A stretch of DNA of 51,223 bases from Desulfurococcaceae archaeon (GTDB taxonomy: Archaea > Thermoproteota > Thermoprotei_A > Sulfolobales > NBVN01): positions 1-51,223 of the forward strand of contig JAJHQJ010000006.1 in the NCBI GenBank assembly GCA_020833415.1, written 5' to 3'. The notes beneath the pieces were generated by a model that saw nothing but the letters and a program-made list of their open reading frames with translations, was not told where the DNA came from and did not search any database. A program made the position numbers and the translations under genes. Below are positions 31,763 through 40,796 of the stretch, in pieces (positions within the stretch are counted from its first letter, which is position 1; each line of letters opens with the position of its first letter).

Positions 31763-32413
31763 GTGCTCCCCCTAGACTACCTGGCAGTAGTCCTACTATC
31801 CTTCCTCGCCGTAGCTATGGTCGTCTGGTACTTCAGGATGAGGAGGGTCACCCTCCAGCTAATGAAGAGGGTCACCGACGAGCTCGAGAGGTTCTTCAAA
31901 CCCGTCGATAAGACCTACGTCCTACTGGGCTACCTAGTCGGCTACAGAGCTACGTACACACTGAAGGACGGTGATAGGGTCTTCGCAGTCCTGACTACTG
32001 TACCTAGGCACTCACTACTCTACTACCCACTCGCCAAGGCCCTGGGTAGGAGGGATAGGCTCCACCTAGCTGTGAGGTACGGTAGGCGCTACGTAGTTAG
32101 AGAGCTACATGCGGTTAACCTAGCTGATACTAGGCTACACGCCGTAGTCCTGAAGGACCTCGGTGAGCGCGCTAGGACCCTCTCTAGGCGTGAGCTAGAG
32201 CTACGCGGAGGTAGGTACGTAATGTACTACGAGGACTCCGGGGACCTCGAGCTCGTTGCGAAGCTCGTTGAGAGCTCCCCGGTGACCCTGTACAAGGTAT
32301 CCGCCTACTCCAGGGACAACCTAGTTGAGGTAGTAGCTGACGTAAGCTCTGGGAACGCCCTAGCTATCGCCGAGATCCTCAGGGACTTCAGTAGGAGGAT
32401 CACGCGTAGCTAG
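31763..32413 (+). CDS. Membrane-anchored protein after the ArsA-like ATPase
   Basis: 216 aa from GTG. One N-terminal membrane helix (LAVVLLSFLAVAMVVWYF), then a basic stretch and a soluble mixed domain. It begins directly after the ATPase stop. A receptor or docking role for the ATPase is inference only. No family recognised. Confidence 0.65.
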   Translation: MLPLDYLAVVLLSFLAVAMVVWYFRMRRVTLQLMKRVTDELERFFKPVDKTYVLLGYLVGYRATYTLKDGDRVFAVLTTVPRHSLLYYPLAKALGRRDRLHLAVRYGRRYVVRELHAVNLADTRLHAVVLKDLGERARTLSRRELELRGGRYVMYYEDSGDLELVAKLVESSPVTLYKVSAYSRDNLVEVVADVSSGNALAIAEILRDFSRRITRS

Positions 32414-32677
32414 GTAGAGCTTGGAGCAGGCTTTCTCGATAGCTAAGGCCGGTTCTCCGGGCTCTGTAGCACAACTACCAGCAAGCTCGCCTGGTACTGG
32501 TTTAGGTAGCTAAACCCCCCGACGGTAGAACGATGTTCGCATCTGGGTACGTATTCACGTAAGTCAGCGCCGATGGGGAGGGTACTGGGGGTCGCAACGG
32601 TTATTGTAATGCGGAGTGACGAGATATTTTTGTTTACATATTTACGTGAACTCTCTTCAATAAAGGTAGGCGCAGAT

Positions 32678-32687
32678 CTTATATAGG
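32678..32687 (+). promoter_or_regulatory. TATA box of purE
   Basis: CTTATATAGG, centred about 37 bp before the ATG. The remaining 0.25 kb between 32414 and here includes an AT-rich stretch (32621-32644) but no gene I can support. Confidence 0.6.
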
Positions 32688-32719
32688 CTGTTACATCAGT
32701 TTAGTTATGGTGGGTCCGG

Positions 32720-33193
32720 ATGCCACGGGTAGCTGTCATAATGGGTAGTAAAAGCGATTGGGAGTACATGAGGGAGGCTGTGGAGCTACTGAAGCAGTTC
32801 GGTGTAGATGTTGAGGTGCGGGTTCTATCAGCGCATAGGACACCAGAGTTTACGTTCGAATTCGCTAAAACAGCTGCTGAGAGGGGGATAGAGGTTATCA
32901 TCGCGGGTGCAGGTGGGGCTGCCCACCTCCCCGGGGTAGTTGCATCCCTAACCCACTTACCCGTTATCGGTGTACCGATACCGTCTAAGCACCTAAACGG
33001 TCTCGACTCACTTCTATCTATCGTCCAGATGCCCTACGGCGTACCAGTAGCAACGGTAGCCATAGGTAGCGCTAGGAACGCAGCCCTCCTAGCCCTGAGG
33101 ATCCTGGGGATCAAGTACCCCGAGATAGCTGAGAAGCTGAGGAGGTTCGCGGATGAGATGAAGAGGGAGGTCCTCTCCACAAGACTCGAGTAG
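32720..33193 (+). CDS. purE: N5-CAIR mutase / AIR carboxylase PurE
   Basis: 157 aa, full length. Diagnostic motifs are [11 protein letters not shown] near residue 8, SAHRTPEF near 38, [17 protein letters not shown] near 68 and [16 protein letters not shown] near 100. It forms CAIR in de novo purine synthesis. No PurK is present, so it may use CO2 directly (class II-like) or the partner is elsewhere. PurP follows 184 bp downstream on the same strand. Confidence 0.96.
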   Translation: MPRVAVIMGSKSDWEYMREAVELLKQFGVDVEVRVLSAHRTPEFTFEFAKTAAERGIEVIIAGAGGAAHLPGVVASLTHLPVIGVPIPSKHLNGLDSLLSIVQMPYGVPVATVAIGSARNAALLALRILGIKYPEIAEKLRRFADEMKREVLSTRLE

Positions 33194-33287
33194 GCTGAGG
33201 CTGGGGATCCTGGGGGAGGGCAACTAAAGCGGGTGATGGTTTCGGAGGGGGTACCCCCCTGACCCTCTACCTTCAACCCCGAATAGA

Positions 33288-33335
33288 GGCTGTGGGTGTT
33301 TGCTACACGCTAGGTGTAGCGAGATTCTCACAGCC
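33288..33335 (+). ncRNA. Two-tier hairpin between purE and purP
   Basis: Lower stem GGCTGTG/CACAGCC (33288-33294 with 33329-33335). Internal loop GGTGTTT (33295-33301) opposite GAGATTCT (33321-33328). Upper stem GCTACAC/GTGTAGC (33302-33308 with 33314-33320). The layout resembles an H/ACA guide pocket, with AAA (33339-33341) where an ANA box would lie. There is no k-turn, so a riboregulatory or processing element is equally possible. Confidence 0.35.
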
Positions 33336-33377
33336 GCCAAACCCTTCAACCCCTGAGGTATTGAGAGCTACTTCTAG

Positions 33378-34454
33378 GTGATGCGTGTGGCGGAGTCCGC
33401 GGCTAGGTACGACCTGGATAGGCTGTCGATCGCTACTCTGGCTAGCCACTCGTCTCTGCAGATACTCCACGGCGCTAAGATGGAGGGCTTCAGGACTGTT
33501 GCTGTAGTTACTAGGGATAGGATGTGGTTCTACGAGCAGTTCAAGCACCTAATAGATTACTTCGTCGTCCTAGATAGCTGGAGGGACCTCTGCAGGGGGG
33601 ACACCGTTAGGAGGTTGCAAACTCTAAACTCCGTGCTAGTACCCCACGGTAGCTACGTAGAGTACGTAGGTCTCGACTGTGCTGAAAGCATTGAGGTACC
33701 GATATTCGGGTTGAGGAAGCTCTTCAGAGTTGAGGCGGATCAGTGGGCTAAGATGGAGCTCCTACGGAGAGCGGGTATACCGACCCCTAGGGTGTACAGG
33801 GTCGGGGACGATATCGATAGGCTGGTTATAGTGAAGCTACCCGGTGCTAAGGGTGGGAGGGGGTACCTCCTAGCTAGGTCTAGGGATAGGGTGGTGGAGA
33901 GGCTCAGAAGGTATGTTGAGGAGGGGTTGATAAGGTCTTTTGATGAGGTAATGATACAGGAGTACCTAGTCGGTGTAACAGCGTACTACCACTACTTCTA
34001 CAGCCCCATACTCGATAGGGTGGAGATCCTAGGTGCCGACGTAAGGTACGAAACGAACGTCGACGGGCTTAGAAGGCTCCCACCGAATACCGCGACCTAC
34101 CTCGACCCTGAGCTAGAGCCGTCGTTCGTAGTTGTTGGGAACATCCCGCTAGTACTGAGGGAGAGCCTCCTACCGAGGATCCTGGAGTACGGGATGAGGT
34201 TTGTTGAGGAGACGAAGAGAAGTCTACCCCCAGGAGTTATCGGACCCTTCTGCCTGGAGAGCGTCATAGACGACAACATGGAGATAAAGGTATTCGAGTT
34301 CTCCGGGAGGATCGTTGCCGGTACGAACATATACATTTACGGGAGCCCCTACTCCTACCTCTACTGGAGCGAGCCGATGAGTACCGGTAGGAGGATAGCG
34401 AGGGAGGTCAGACTCGCCATTGAGAGGGGTACCCTAGGTAAGGTGCTAACCTGA
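33378..34454 (+). CDS. purP: FAICAR synthetase PurP
   Basis: 358 aa, starting GTG-ATG. An archaeal ATP-grasp ligase that formylates AICAR with formate and ATP. Motifs: TLASHSSLQILHGAK near residue 20, VLVPHGSYVEYVG near 87, VKLPGAKGGRGYL near 153, and the metal-binding C-terminal GPFCLESVIDDN and FEFSGRIVAGTN near 290-315. Its presence marks the archaeal purine route that replaces bacterial PurH. It probably shares a message with purE. Confidence 0.96.
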   Translation: MMRVAESAARYDLDRLSIATLASHSSLQILHGAKMEGFRTVAVVTRDRMWFYEQFKHLIDYFVVLDSWRDLCRGDTVRRLQTLNSVLVPHGSYVEYVGLDCAESIEVPIFGLRKLFRVEADQWAKMELLRRAGIPTPRVYRVGDDIDRLVIVKLPGAKGGRGYLLARSRDRVVERLRRYVEEGLIRSFDEVMIQEYLVGVTAYYHYFYSPILDRVEILGADVRYETNVDGLRRLPPNTATYLDPELEPSFVVVGNIPLVLRESLLPRILEYGMRFVEETKRSLPPGVIGPFCLESVIDDNMEIKVFEFSGRIVAGTNIYIYGSPYSYLYWSEPMSTGRRIAREVRLAIERGTLGKVLT

Positions 34455-34502
34455 CACCCTCCCCGGAGGGGTACGGCTATCGCTTGTGAAGTAGCCGGGT
34501 AC

Positions 34503-34520
34503 GGGCCTTCGGTCCCTTAA
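34503..34520 (+). terminator. Hairpin region between convergent genes
   Basis: GGG-CCTTCGGT-CCC followed by TTAAAT. A second inverted repeat, CCCTCC/GGAGGG, lies at 34457-34470. The 105-bp gap separates convergent purP and the exporter genes, so it probably holds their terminators. Confidence 0.35.
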
Positions 34521-34559
34521 ATAGTGAAGCGGGCCTGAAGCCCTACTCTTAGCTATGCC

Positions 34560-35804
34560 CTACCTATGGGTGACCATCCTCTCGGGGTCTAGTAGCTTAG
34601 TACTAGCCCAGACCAGGGCTAGTGAGAGGGCTGCTGGGTACACTACGTAGGCTAGGGCCTTGAGGTACTCACCTAGCGCTACCCTAACTACAGCTGATGC
34701 TAGGGAGGCGTAGGGGACTGCTAGGACAGCGCTAGCCGGGGGCTTAAGCTCGTCTAGGTTTACGAAGAGGGCTGCGAAGTAGGTAACTGAGGCTATACCT
34801 ATTACCGAGGCTGACAGTATGCTGGCAGCTCTAACCGATGGGGATCTGAGGACTGCCGGTAGGGATATAGCTAGTGACGAGAGTACCGAGAGGTAGGAGG
34901 ATGCGAAGAGAACGGCTACGAGCTCCGGGGTTAGGTACCTCACGGTATCTAGGGAGCGTGTGAGGACGGGTAGTAGGTAGAGTAGCAACCCGCCTAGAGC
35001 ACTGCTGGAGCCCCCAATAAGCCCTACAACACTAGCCGCTACGACCTTACCTAAGATGAAGGAGTTCCTACCGATAGGTGTTGCCAGAACCTTCTCCAGG
35101 GTCTTCCTCTCCTTCTCCCCAACTAGTGAGTCAGCTATGTAGGAGGCGGCCGGTGTGGTAACGAAGACCAGGCTGAGGGCTAGGAGCCTCCCGAGGTAGG
35201 CCCTTAGCTCCTCACCGACCCCCGCCGGAGCTCCACCGGGTGTTACCACCAGGGTCCTAACGGCTATCGGGTCGAGTACGGCCTCCGCGTTCACCTCCGT
35301 ACCCGCCGCCTCCCCCAGGACCTCCACCTTAGCTCTGGCCACAGTCCTCGATATGTACCCTAGTACTGCCTCTACGTAGTTAGCCGCCTCATCTACCCTC
35401 GGGGAACCCAACCTCTTCACTAGGACTACCGAGGCCTGGCTATCGAAGCTCGTTAGGTTTCTTATGAAGCCCTTCGGGAGCTTCAGCACCACGTGGGCTG
35501 CCGGGTCGTCACCTACTACCGCTACGTAGCCGTAGGAGCTTACGAAGTTCCTGACGACCTCGATTACACTGGAGGAGCTGACCAGGTAGCTACCTAGAGT
35601 AGCCTCACTACCGTCCTCGTCGACTAGGGCAACCACTACCTCGTGTACTGCAGGTAGGTAGACGGCAACTACACCCATGAAGGACATGGTCAGTACCGGG
35701 GTTAGGACCACCATAGCTAGGGTCCTACGGTCCCTGACCATCTCCCTAAGCTCCTTCCACAGTACCACACCTAGCCCAGACAACGCCCAGGCCCCGCAGA
35801 CCAA
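34560..35804 (-). CDS. ABC-2 type permease (NatB-like)
   Basis: 414 aa. N-terminal LWKELREMVRDRRTL is followed by the first helix, a large extracellular loop of about 170 residues, and five more helices. EKERKTLEKVLATPIGR near residue 230 is the usual cytoplasmic motif of NatB/ABC-2 exporters. It exports Na+ or an unknown compound with the ATPase encoded just upstream (32 bp gap). Substrate unknown. Confidence 0.88.
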   Translation of the reverse strand: MVCGAWALSGLGVVLWKELREMVRDRRTLAMVVLTPVLTMSFMGVVAVYLPAVHEVVVALVDEDGSEATLGSYLVSSSSVIEVVRNFVSSYGYVAVVGDDPAAHVVLKLPKGFIRNLTSFDSQASVVLVKRLGSPRVDEAANYVEAVLGYISRTVARAKVEVLGEAAGTEVNAEAVLDPIAVRTLVVTPGGAPAGVGEELRAYLGRLLALSLVFVTTPAASYIADSLVGEKERKTLEKVLATPIGRNSFILGKVVAASVVGLIGGSSSALGGLLLYLLPVLTRSLDTVRYLTPELVAVLFASSYLSVLSSLAISLPAVLRSPSVRAASILSASVIGIASVTYFAALFVNLDELKPPASAVLAVPYASLASAVVRVALGEYLKALAYVVYPAALSLALVWASTKLLDPERMVTHR

Positions 35805-35836
35805 GGTAGCCGGACCTTAAAACCCCCGAACATATG

Positions 35837-36613
35837 CTACCTATGCTTACTAGAGTCCACCTGCCTGCAGGGTTGTCGGGGACTCCTAAGTACCAGCTTC
35901 GCGAACGCCTCCTCCAGGTCCTCGGCACCGCTTAAGCTAAGTACCTCCTCTACAGTACCCTGGGCTACTATGACCCCGGAGTTGATTAGGGCTACCCTAT
36001 CGCAGACCTTACCTACCTCGAACATGTTGTGCGAGGACATCAGGATGGTGGTACCCAGCTCCCTAGCGAACCTCCTGATAACCTCGCGGATGTACCTAGC
36101 CGATACGACGTCCAGCCCTGCGGTGGGTTCGTCTAGAATGGCCAGCCTAGGCCTTACCATCAGGGTGGCCGCTAGTGCTACCCTCCTAACCATACCCTTA
36201 CTGTAGGTCTCCACCCTCCTACTCAGCTCCTCGTCGGATAGCCCCGAGAGGGTGGCTCCCAGCTTGACCACCTCACCTACCTCCCTCCCCCGGGAGTATA
36301 TCCTCGCAAAGAACTCCAGGTTCTCGTACCCCGTTAGTCTACCGTAGAGGTTGGACTCCTCAGGTAGGTAGCTAATCGAACCCCTTATAGCCTCCACCTC
36401 GTCGGGTACCCTACGCCCTAGGACGAAGACCCTACCAGCGGACGGTCTTACCAGTCCAGCCACGACCCTGAGTAGGGTGGTCTTACCAGCTCCGTTAGGT
36501 CCTACGATACCGAAGACCTCCCCCTCGCGGACCTCTAGGTCGACCCCCCTGAGTACTTCAACCTTACCGAAGGACTTCCTAAGTCCCTCGACCCTGACTA
36601 CTATCTCCAACAC
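35837..36613 (-). CDS. ABC transporter ATPase (NatA-like)
   Basis: 258 aa. Walker A GPNGAGKTTLLRV near residue 39, Q-loop region SISYLPEES near 78, signature-like TYSKGMVRRVALA near 138, Walker B LAILDEPTAGLD near 157 and H-loop SSHNMFEV near 193. It powers the adjacent ABC-2 permease. The start overlaps the Pcc1 gene by 35 bp. The signature reads YSKGM instead of LSGGQ, common in this exporter group. Confidence 0.93.
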   Translation of the reverse strand: MLEIVVRVEGLRKSFGKVEVLRGVDLEVREGEVFGIVGPNGAGKTTLLRVVAGLVRPSAGRVFVLGRRVPDEVEAIRGSISYLPEESNLYGRLTGYENLEFFARIYSRGREVGEVVKLGATLSGLSDEELSRRVETYSKGMVRRVALAATLMVRPRLAILDEPTAGLDVVSARYIREVIRRFARELGTTILMSSHNMFEVGKVCDRVALINSGVIVAQGTVEEVLSLSGAEDLEEAFAKLVLRSPRQPCRQVDSSKHR

Positions 36614-36881
36614 CTCCCACCGGGAGCTTCAGTACCCTGAGTGCTAGGTAGGTCAGCTTTATCAGGGAGTTCGACGCAGCCCTCAGGGCCCGGAGGTCCG
36701 GGGCCTCGACCCTCAGCTTCAGAACCGTTCCCTGGAGGTCTACGTAGGTCCTAACCCCCCTAATCCTCGGTACCGCCTCAGCTACTAGAGCTCTGTAGGT
36801 AGCCCTAGCTACAGCCTCATCGCCTAGCTCGAGAGCTAGCTCTAGGTAGTTAGTTACCCCAGTTGACCCCACGCTAACCAC
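36579..36881 (-). CDS. KEOPS complex subunit Pcc1
   Basis: 100 aa. An alpha/beta KH-like small protein: ALELGDEAVARATYRALVAEA, then VRTYVDLQGTVLKLRVEAPDLRALRAASNSLIKL. The strand pattern and the Asp-Leu-x-x-Leu-Arg-Ala-x-x-Asn-Ser motif are typical of Pcc1. KEOPS makes the t6A37 modification of ANN-decoding tRNAs, and Pcc1 forms its dimerisation core. It is the first gene of a unit with the ABC exporter, an unusual companion. The call rests on size and motif pattern. Confidence 0.78.
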   Translation of the reverse strand: MVSVGSTGVTNYLELALELGDEAVARATYRALVAEAVPRIRGVRTYVDLQGTVLKLRVEAPDLRALRAASNSLIKLTYLALRVLKLPVGGVGDSSQGRGT

Positions 36882-36963
36882 ACCTCCAGCCTCCTTAGCT
36901 ATACCTAACCTAGCGTAAAATAGCCGACCGGCCGGTTAAAGGTCTACCGCAGGGCGGTTGAGG

Positions 36964-36991
36964 TAGGGTCCTCGGTAGGTAGGGGACCCTA
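36964..36991. promoter_or_regulatory. Perfect inverted repeat at the thrS promoter
   Basis: TAGGGTCC (36964-36971) and GGACCCTA (36984-36991) lie immediately upstream of the TATA-like ACTTATTT (36995-37002). Being upstream of the TATA box, it is more likely a protein-binding site than an RNA structure. Confidence 0.4.
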
Positions 36992-37032
36992 GCAACTTAT
37001 TTCTAAGGTCTCCACAGAAGCTGGGGGCGTAG

Positions 37033-38886
37033 ATGAGGGTACTGCTAGTGCACGCCAGGACCTTCGAGTACCGGGCCTTGGAGAAGGCCCTGGAGAATGC
37101 TGAGGAGCTGAACCAGGGGAACTCCTCCGGTAGCTTCTTCAACTACCTCGTGGTGTTCGTAAGCGTGGAGAGGGGGGATAGGGCCGGTGGGGACGACCTC
37201 GTTAGGGCCGCTGCTGAGGACGTAGCTAAGGTAGTCTCCACTGTTAGGGCTGATGGTGTTGTACTCTACCCCTACGCACACCTATCGAGGAACCTAGCCG
37301 GGGCTGATGAAGCTCTAGAGGTACTGAGGAACCTGGAGAGGGCTATCTCGGGGATGGGTATCAGGGTCCATAGAGCCCCGTTCGGCTGGTACAAGGAGTT
37401 TAAGCTTGAGTGCTACGGCCACCCACTCTCGGAGCTCTCTAGGGAGTTTAGGGCTGAGGGGTTGAGGAGGGTTAGGGCAGTTGAGAGGGGGTACGTGGTC
37501 CTACTACCGACCGGTGAGACCGTGGACCCGGCTAAGTACGTGGAGGTAGGTGATGACGAGGAGCTTAAGGTCCTGATATCCAAGGAGGTACTCAGGGCCG
37601 AGCTACCCGGTGGGGAGCCGGAGGTTACCTACGCCTGCAATAAGTTCGGCTTCGAGTGGGAGCCGATGTCCGATGCCGGGCACATGAGGTACGGACCTCA
37701 CGCTACGGTCATGGTCGAGGCGGTATCGAACTACGCGTGGGAGGTTGCTAGGTCCCTGGGGATACCGGTATTCAGGGTTAGGGGTACGAACATGTTCAAC
37801 CTGAAGTTCAGGCCCGTAGCTGAGCACGCCGAGCTCTTCGGCGATAGGCTCTACGAGGTCGAGACCGATAGGGGGGTGCACGTCCTTAGGTATGCCGCCT
37901 GCCACCAGCAGTTCGCCATGGTTAAGGACTGGATCATAAGCTACAAGGACCTACCCTTCGGGGTCTTCGAGGTAGCCGATAGCTATAGGTATGAGCAACC
38001 CGGTGAGCTCCAGATATGCTTTAGGCTTAGGAAGTTCCTAATGCCGGATCTCCACGTATTCACCAGGGACCTTAGGGAGGCTATCGGGGTATGCAAGGTA
38101 ATCCAGAGGAGGATCCACGAGGAGATAGCTAAGCTCGGGAGGAGGTACGTAGCCCTCTACAACGTCACCGAGGACTTCTACAGAAACAACTTCGAGGACC
38201 TCGTAGAGTTCGTTAGGGGCGACAGTAGGGCCGCCCTAGTATCCGTACTGCCGGCCGGGATATACTACTGGGTACTGAACGTAGAGTACGTGATAATAGA
38301 CTCCCTAGGTAAACCTGCTGAGATAGCTACCTTCCAGATCGACGTAGGTAACGCTAGGAGGTTCGGCATAAGGTACGTTAGGGAAGACGGTAGTGAGGGG
38401 TACCCGGTGATAATACACACAGCTATAGTAGGCTCCGTGGAGAGGTATATCTACGCAGTAATGGATACCGCCGTACTTAGGAAGAGGTCTGGGCTACCGC
38501 CCTGCCTACCGACTTGGCTAGCCCCCGTACAGGTTAGGGTGATACCCGTCTCATCTAAGTACCTAGACTACGCAAACGAGGTCCTAAAGGCGGTAGCAAG
38601 TGCCGGGATTAGGGTAGACCTCGACGACCGCGACCTAAGCCTAGCTAAGAAGGTTAGGGAGGCTGGGATGGAGTGGGTACCCTACTGCGCTATAGTTGGT
38701 GAGAGGGAGCAGGCCACTAGGACGGTTAACGTACGTATAAGGGAGAGCGGGGTCCAGAGAGCCATGACCGTCGAGGAGCTTATAGAGATGGTTAGGAAGG
38801 ATATAGCGGGCTACCCACAGATACCTCAGGCAACCCCCTACTACCTAAGTAGGAGACCCACCCTAAACTACCTCAGGACGGGCTGA
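37033..38886 (+). CDS. thrS: Threonyl-tRNA synthetase, archaeal type
   Basis: 617 aa. Residues 1-145 are the archaeal DTD-like editing domain (MRVLLVHARTFEY, LYPYAHLSRNLA, APFGWYKEFKLECYGHPLSE). The class II catalytic core follows, with GPHATVMVEAVSNYAWEVA, motif 2 around FGVFEVADSYRYEQPGEL and motif 3 around VGSVERYIYAVMD. The anticodon-binding domain ends the protein (VRVIPVSSKYLDY ... QATRTVNVRIRE). Editing and catalysis are fused here, unlike species with two split genes. It has its own promoter. Confidence 0.97.
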   Translation: MRVLLVHARTFEYRALEKALENAEELNQGNSSGSFFNYLVVFVSVERGDRAGGDDLVRAAAEDVAKVVSTVRADGVVLYPYAHLSRNLAGADEALEVLRNLERAISGMGIRVHRAPFGWYKEFKLECYGHPLSELSREFRAEGLRRVRAVERGYVVLLPTGETVDPAKYVEVGDDEELKVLISKEVLRAELPGGEPEVTYACNKFGFEWEPMSDAGHMRYGPHATVMVEAVSNYAWEVARSLGIPVFRVRGTNMFNLKFRPVAEHAELFGDRLYEVETDRGVHVLRYAACHQQFAMVKDWIISYKDLPFGVFEVADSYRYEQPGELQICFRLRKFLMPDLHVFTRDLREAIGVCKVIQRRIHEEIAKLGRRYVALYNVTEDFYRNNFEDLVEFVRGDSRAALVSVLPAGIYYWVLNVEYVIIDSLGKPAEIATFQIDVGNARRFGIRYVREDGSEGYPVIIHTAIVGSVERYIYAVMDTAVLRKRSGLPPCLPTWLAPVQVRVIPVSSKYLDYANEVLKAVASAGIRVDLDDRDLSLAKKVREAGMEWVPYCAIVGEREQATRTVNVRIRESGVQRAMTVEELIEMVRKDIAGYPQIPQATPYYLSRRPTLNYLRTG

Positions 38887-38909
38887 GCTTCGCCAATAGC
38901 CTGGAGACA

Positions 38910-38918
38910 CTTATAAGG
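38910..38918 (+). promoter_or_regulatory. TATA box of the TIP49 gene
   Basis: CTTATAAGG, about 37 bp before the GTG start. Confidence 0.6.
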
Positions 38919-38950
38919 TAGTTACCTTATCCCCTCTTAGGGGGTTTAGC

Positions 38951-40318
38951 GTGAGCTCTCAGATACGTGAGGTAAGGTCATCTAGGAGGGCTATCGACGT
39001 ATCCCTACATAGCCACATAAGGGGTCTGGGACTGGATGAGCGGGGTAACCCCCTACCGGTAGCCGACGGCTTCGTAGGGCAGGTCGAGGCTAGGAGGAGT
39101 GCAGCCATAGTTGTTGAGCTGGTTCGCCAGGGTAAGATGCAGGGTAAGGGGGTTCTACTGGTCGGACCTCCCGGGACCGGTAAGACGGCCCTAGCCTACG
39201 CTATAGCTAGGGAGTTAGGTGAGGATACCCCCTTCGTAGCTCTACACGCCTCCGAGGTCTACTCCCTTGAGGCTAAGAAGACCGAGGTGCTCATGAGGGC
39301 TGTTAGGAAGGCTATGGGGATTAGGATTAGGGAGGTTAGGAAGGTCTACGAGGGGGCTGTTAAGGAGCTTAAGATAGCCTACGGAAGGCACCCGTTCAAC
39401 CCGTACCTAAAGGTACCTAAGGAGGCTAGGGTAACGCTGGTAACCAAGGACGATAGCCTCACCCTAACCGTGGGGGAGGAGATAGTATCCCAGCTACTTA
39501 GGCTAGGTATTAAGAGGGGGGACCTAATATGGATAGACGCTGAGACTGGGCTGGTACACAAGGTCGGTAGGGTTAAGGGGATCGAGAAGGCTAGGTACTA
39601 CGACGTAGACGTCTGGGAGGTCTCCGAGGAGCTACCCAAGGGCCCGGTTAAGAAGGAGAAGGAGATAACGAGGGTACTGACATTCAACGACCTAGACCTA
39701 GCCGTAGCCTCTCAGAGACTCTCCATCATAGGGTTCCTAGGGGTTGAGCTAGAGAGGGAGGTGGATGAGGAGGTTAGGAAGGCTGTAAACTCCCAGGTTA
39801 AGAAGCTCGTAGACGAGGGTAGGGCTGAGCTAGTACCCGGTGTACTCTTCATAGACGATGCGCACCTCCTCGATTTGGAATCCTTCGCCTTCTTCTCAAA
39901 AGTGCTGGAGAGCGAGTTCGCCCCCATAATAATAATGGCCACCAATAGGGGGATGACTAAGATATACGGGACGGACGTGGAGTCACCGCACGGTATACCC
40001 CTTGATATCCTGGATAGGCTACTCATAATACCGGTAAGACCCTACACTAGGGATGAGATAAAGGAGATAGTGAGGATCAGGGCTGAGGAAGAGGAGGTGG
40101 AGTTAACTCCCGAAGCTCTAGAACTACTGGCCGACCTAGGGGTTAAGTACAGCCTTAGGTACGCTATACAGCTACTTAGACCTGCGAGTATAGTAGCCTC
40201 GAAGAAGGGTAGGGAGGAGGTTAGGGCTGAGGACGTTAACGAAGTTAGTGCACTATTTATAGACACTAAGAGGAGTATAGAGTTCATTAAGGAGTACGAG
40301 GAGAAGCTACTTAAGTAG
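38951..40318 (+). CDS. RuvB-like AAA+ ATPase (TIP49/RuvBL)
   Basis: 455 aa from GTG. N-terminal SHSHIRGLGLDERG equivalent (SLHSHIRGLGLDERG), GFVGQVEARRSA, Walker A VGPPGTGKTALAYAIA near residue 76, the domain II insertion (about 130-230), Walker B VLFIDDAHLLD near 302, sensor I ATNRGMTKI and the arginine-finger region ILDRLLIIPVRPY. Archaeal homologs of eukaryotic RuvBL1/2 are thought to assemble RNA-protein or chromatin complexes. Walker B has DDAH where eukaryotes have DEVH. Single gene. Confidence 0.95.
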   Translation: MSSQIREVRSSRRAIDVSLHSHIRGLGLDERGNPLPVADGFVGQVEARRSAAIVVELVRQGKMQGKGVLLVGPPGTGKTALAYAIARELGEDTPFVALHASEVYSLEAKKTEVLMRAVRKAMGIRIREVRKVYEGAVKELKIAYGRHPFNPYLKVPKEARVTLVTKDDSLTLTVGEEIVSQLLRLGIKRGDLIWIDAETGLVHKVGRVKGIEKARYYDVDVWEVSEELPKGPVKKEKEITRVLTFNDLDLAVASQRLSIIGFLGVELEREVDEEVRKAVNSQVKKLVDEGRAELVPGVLFIDDAHLLDLESFAFFSKVLESEFAPIIIMATNRGMTKIYGTDVESPHGIPLDILDRLLIIPVRPYTRDEIKEIVRIRAEEEEVELTPEALELLADLGVKYSLRYAIQLLRPASIVASKKGREEVRAEDVNEVSALFIDTKRSIEFIKEYEEKLLK

Positions 40319-40796
40319 GGTACCCTAGTACAGCTTCCGTTTCTCAGTAGATGGTGGTTCATCGCCCCTCATATTTATTGGTTTCGGGGCACGCCACCAT
40401 CTACCTCCCAACGGTCTCCCCGCTAGTCGCCTAGGGTTCGTAGCCTCTACGGGTCTCGGGAGCTCGGAGGCACCGGTTAACATATAAGCCTGTGAGATTC
40501 GTAAGTCTTCAGCGTCAAAGGTTCTTAGACATCGATGAATGTGAGTGCTACGAATGATTATTAAGGTCAAACAGCCCAGGGATTCCACCAATCACTTCAC
40601 AGGTGGTACTACCTCAGGAGTACTCTTCAGTTCGTTGAGGTCGGCTCCCACCTAACATCGGTGGCGGGGTCGGAACTTACAGGCATAACCTCTAAACATC
40701 AACTACGAAGTAACCTGCTCTACGTATAAAGGCCTGTTCTTCAGAGGCCTTCCCGCACCTAATTTATCCTTGGAGCTTAACTAGGTGGGGAACTTA
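40319..40796. other. Intergenic region with hairpin and TATA-like sites
   Basis: No protein frame is supported. It contains the 11-bp hairpin listed next, a TATA-like ACATATAAGC near 40480 with no gene at the expected distance, and TAATTTATCC (40760-40769) suited to the following gene. Confidence 0.5.
40347..40404. repeat. Strong two-tier hairpin after the TIP49 gene
   Basis: GTAGATGGTGG (40347-40357) pairs perfectly with CCACCATCTAC (40394-40404), enclosing GCCCC (40364-40368) with GGGGC (40386-40390). It starts 28 bp after the TIP49 stop. It could terminate transcription or be a small RNA. On the minus strand GATGA and CTGA flank an 11-nt segment, but the other C/D boxes are lacking. Confidence 0.5.
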
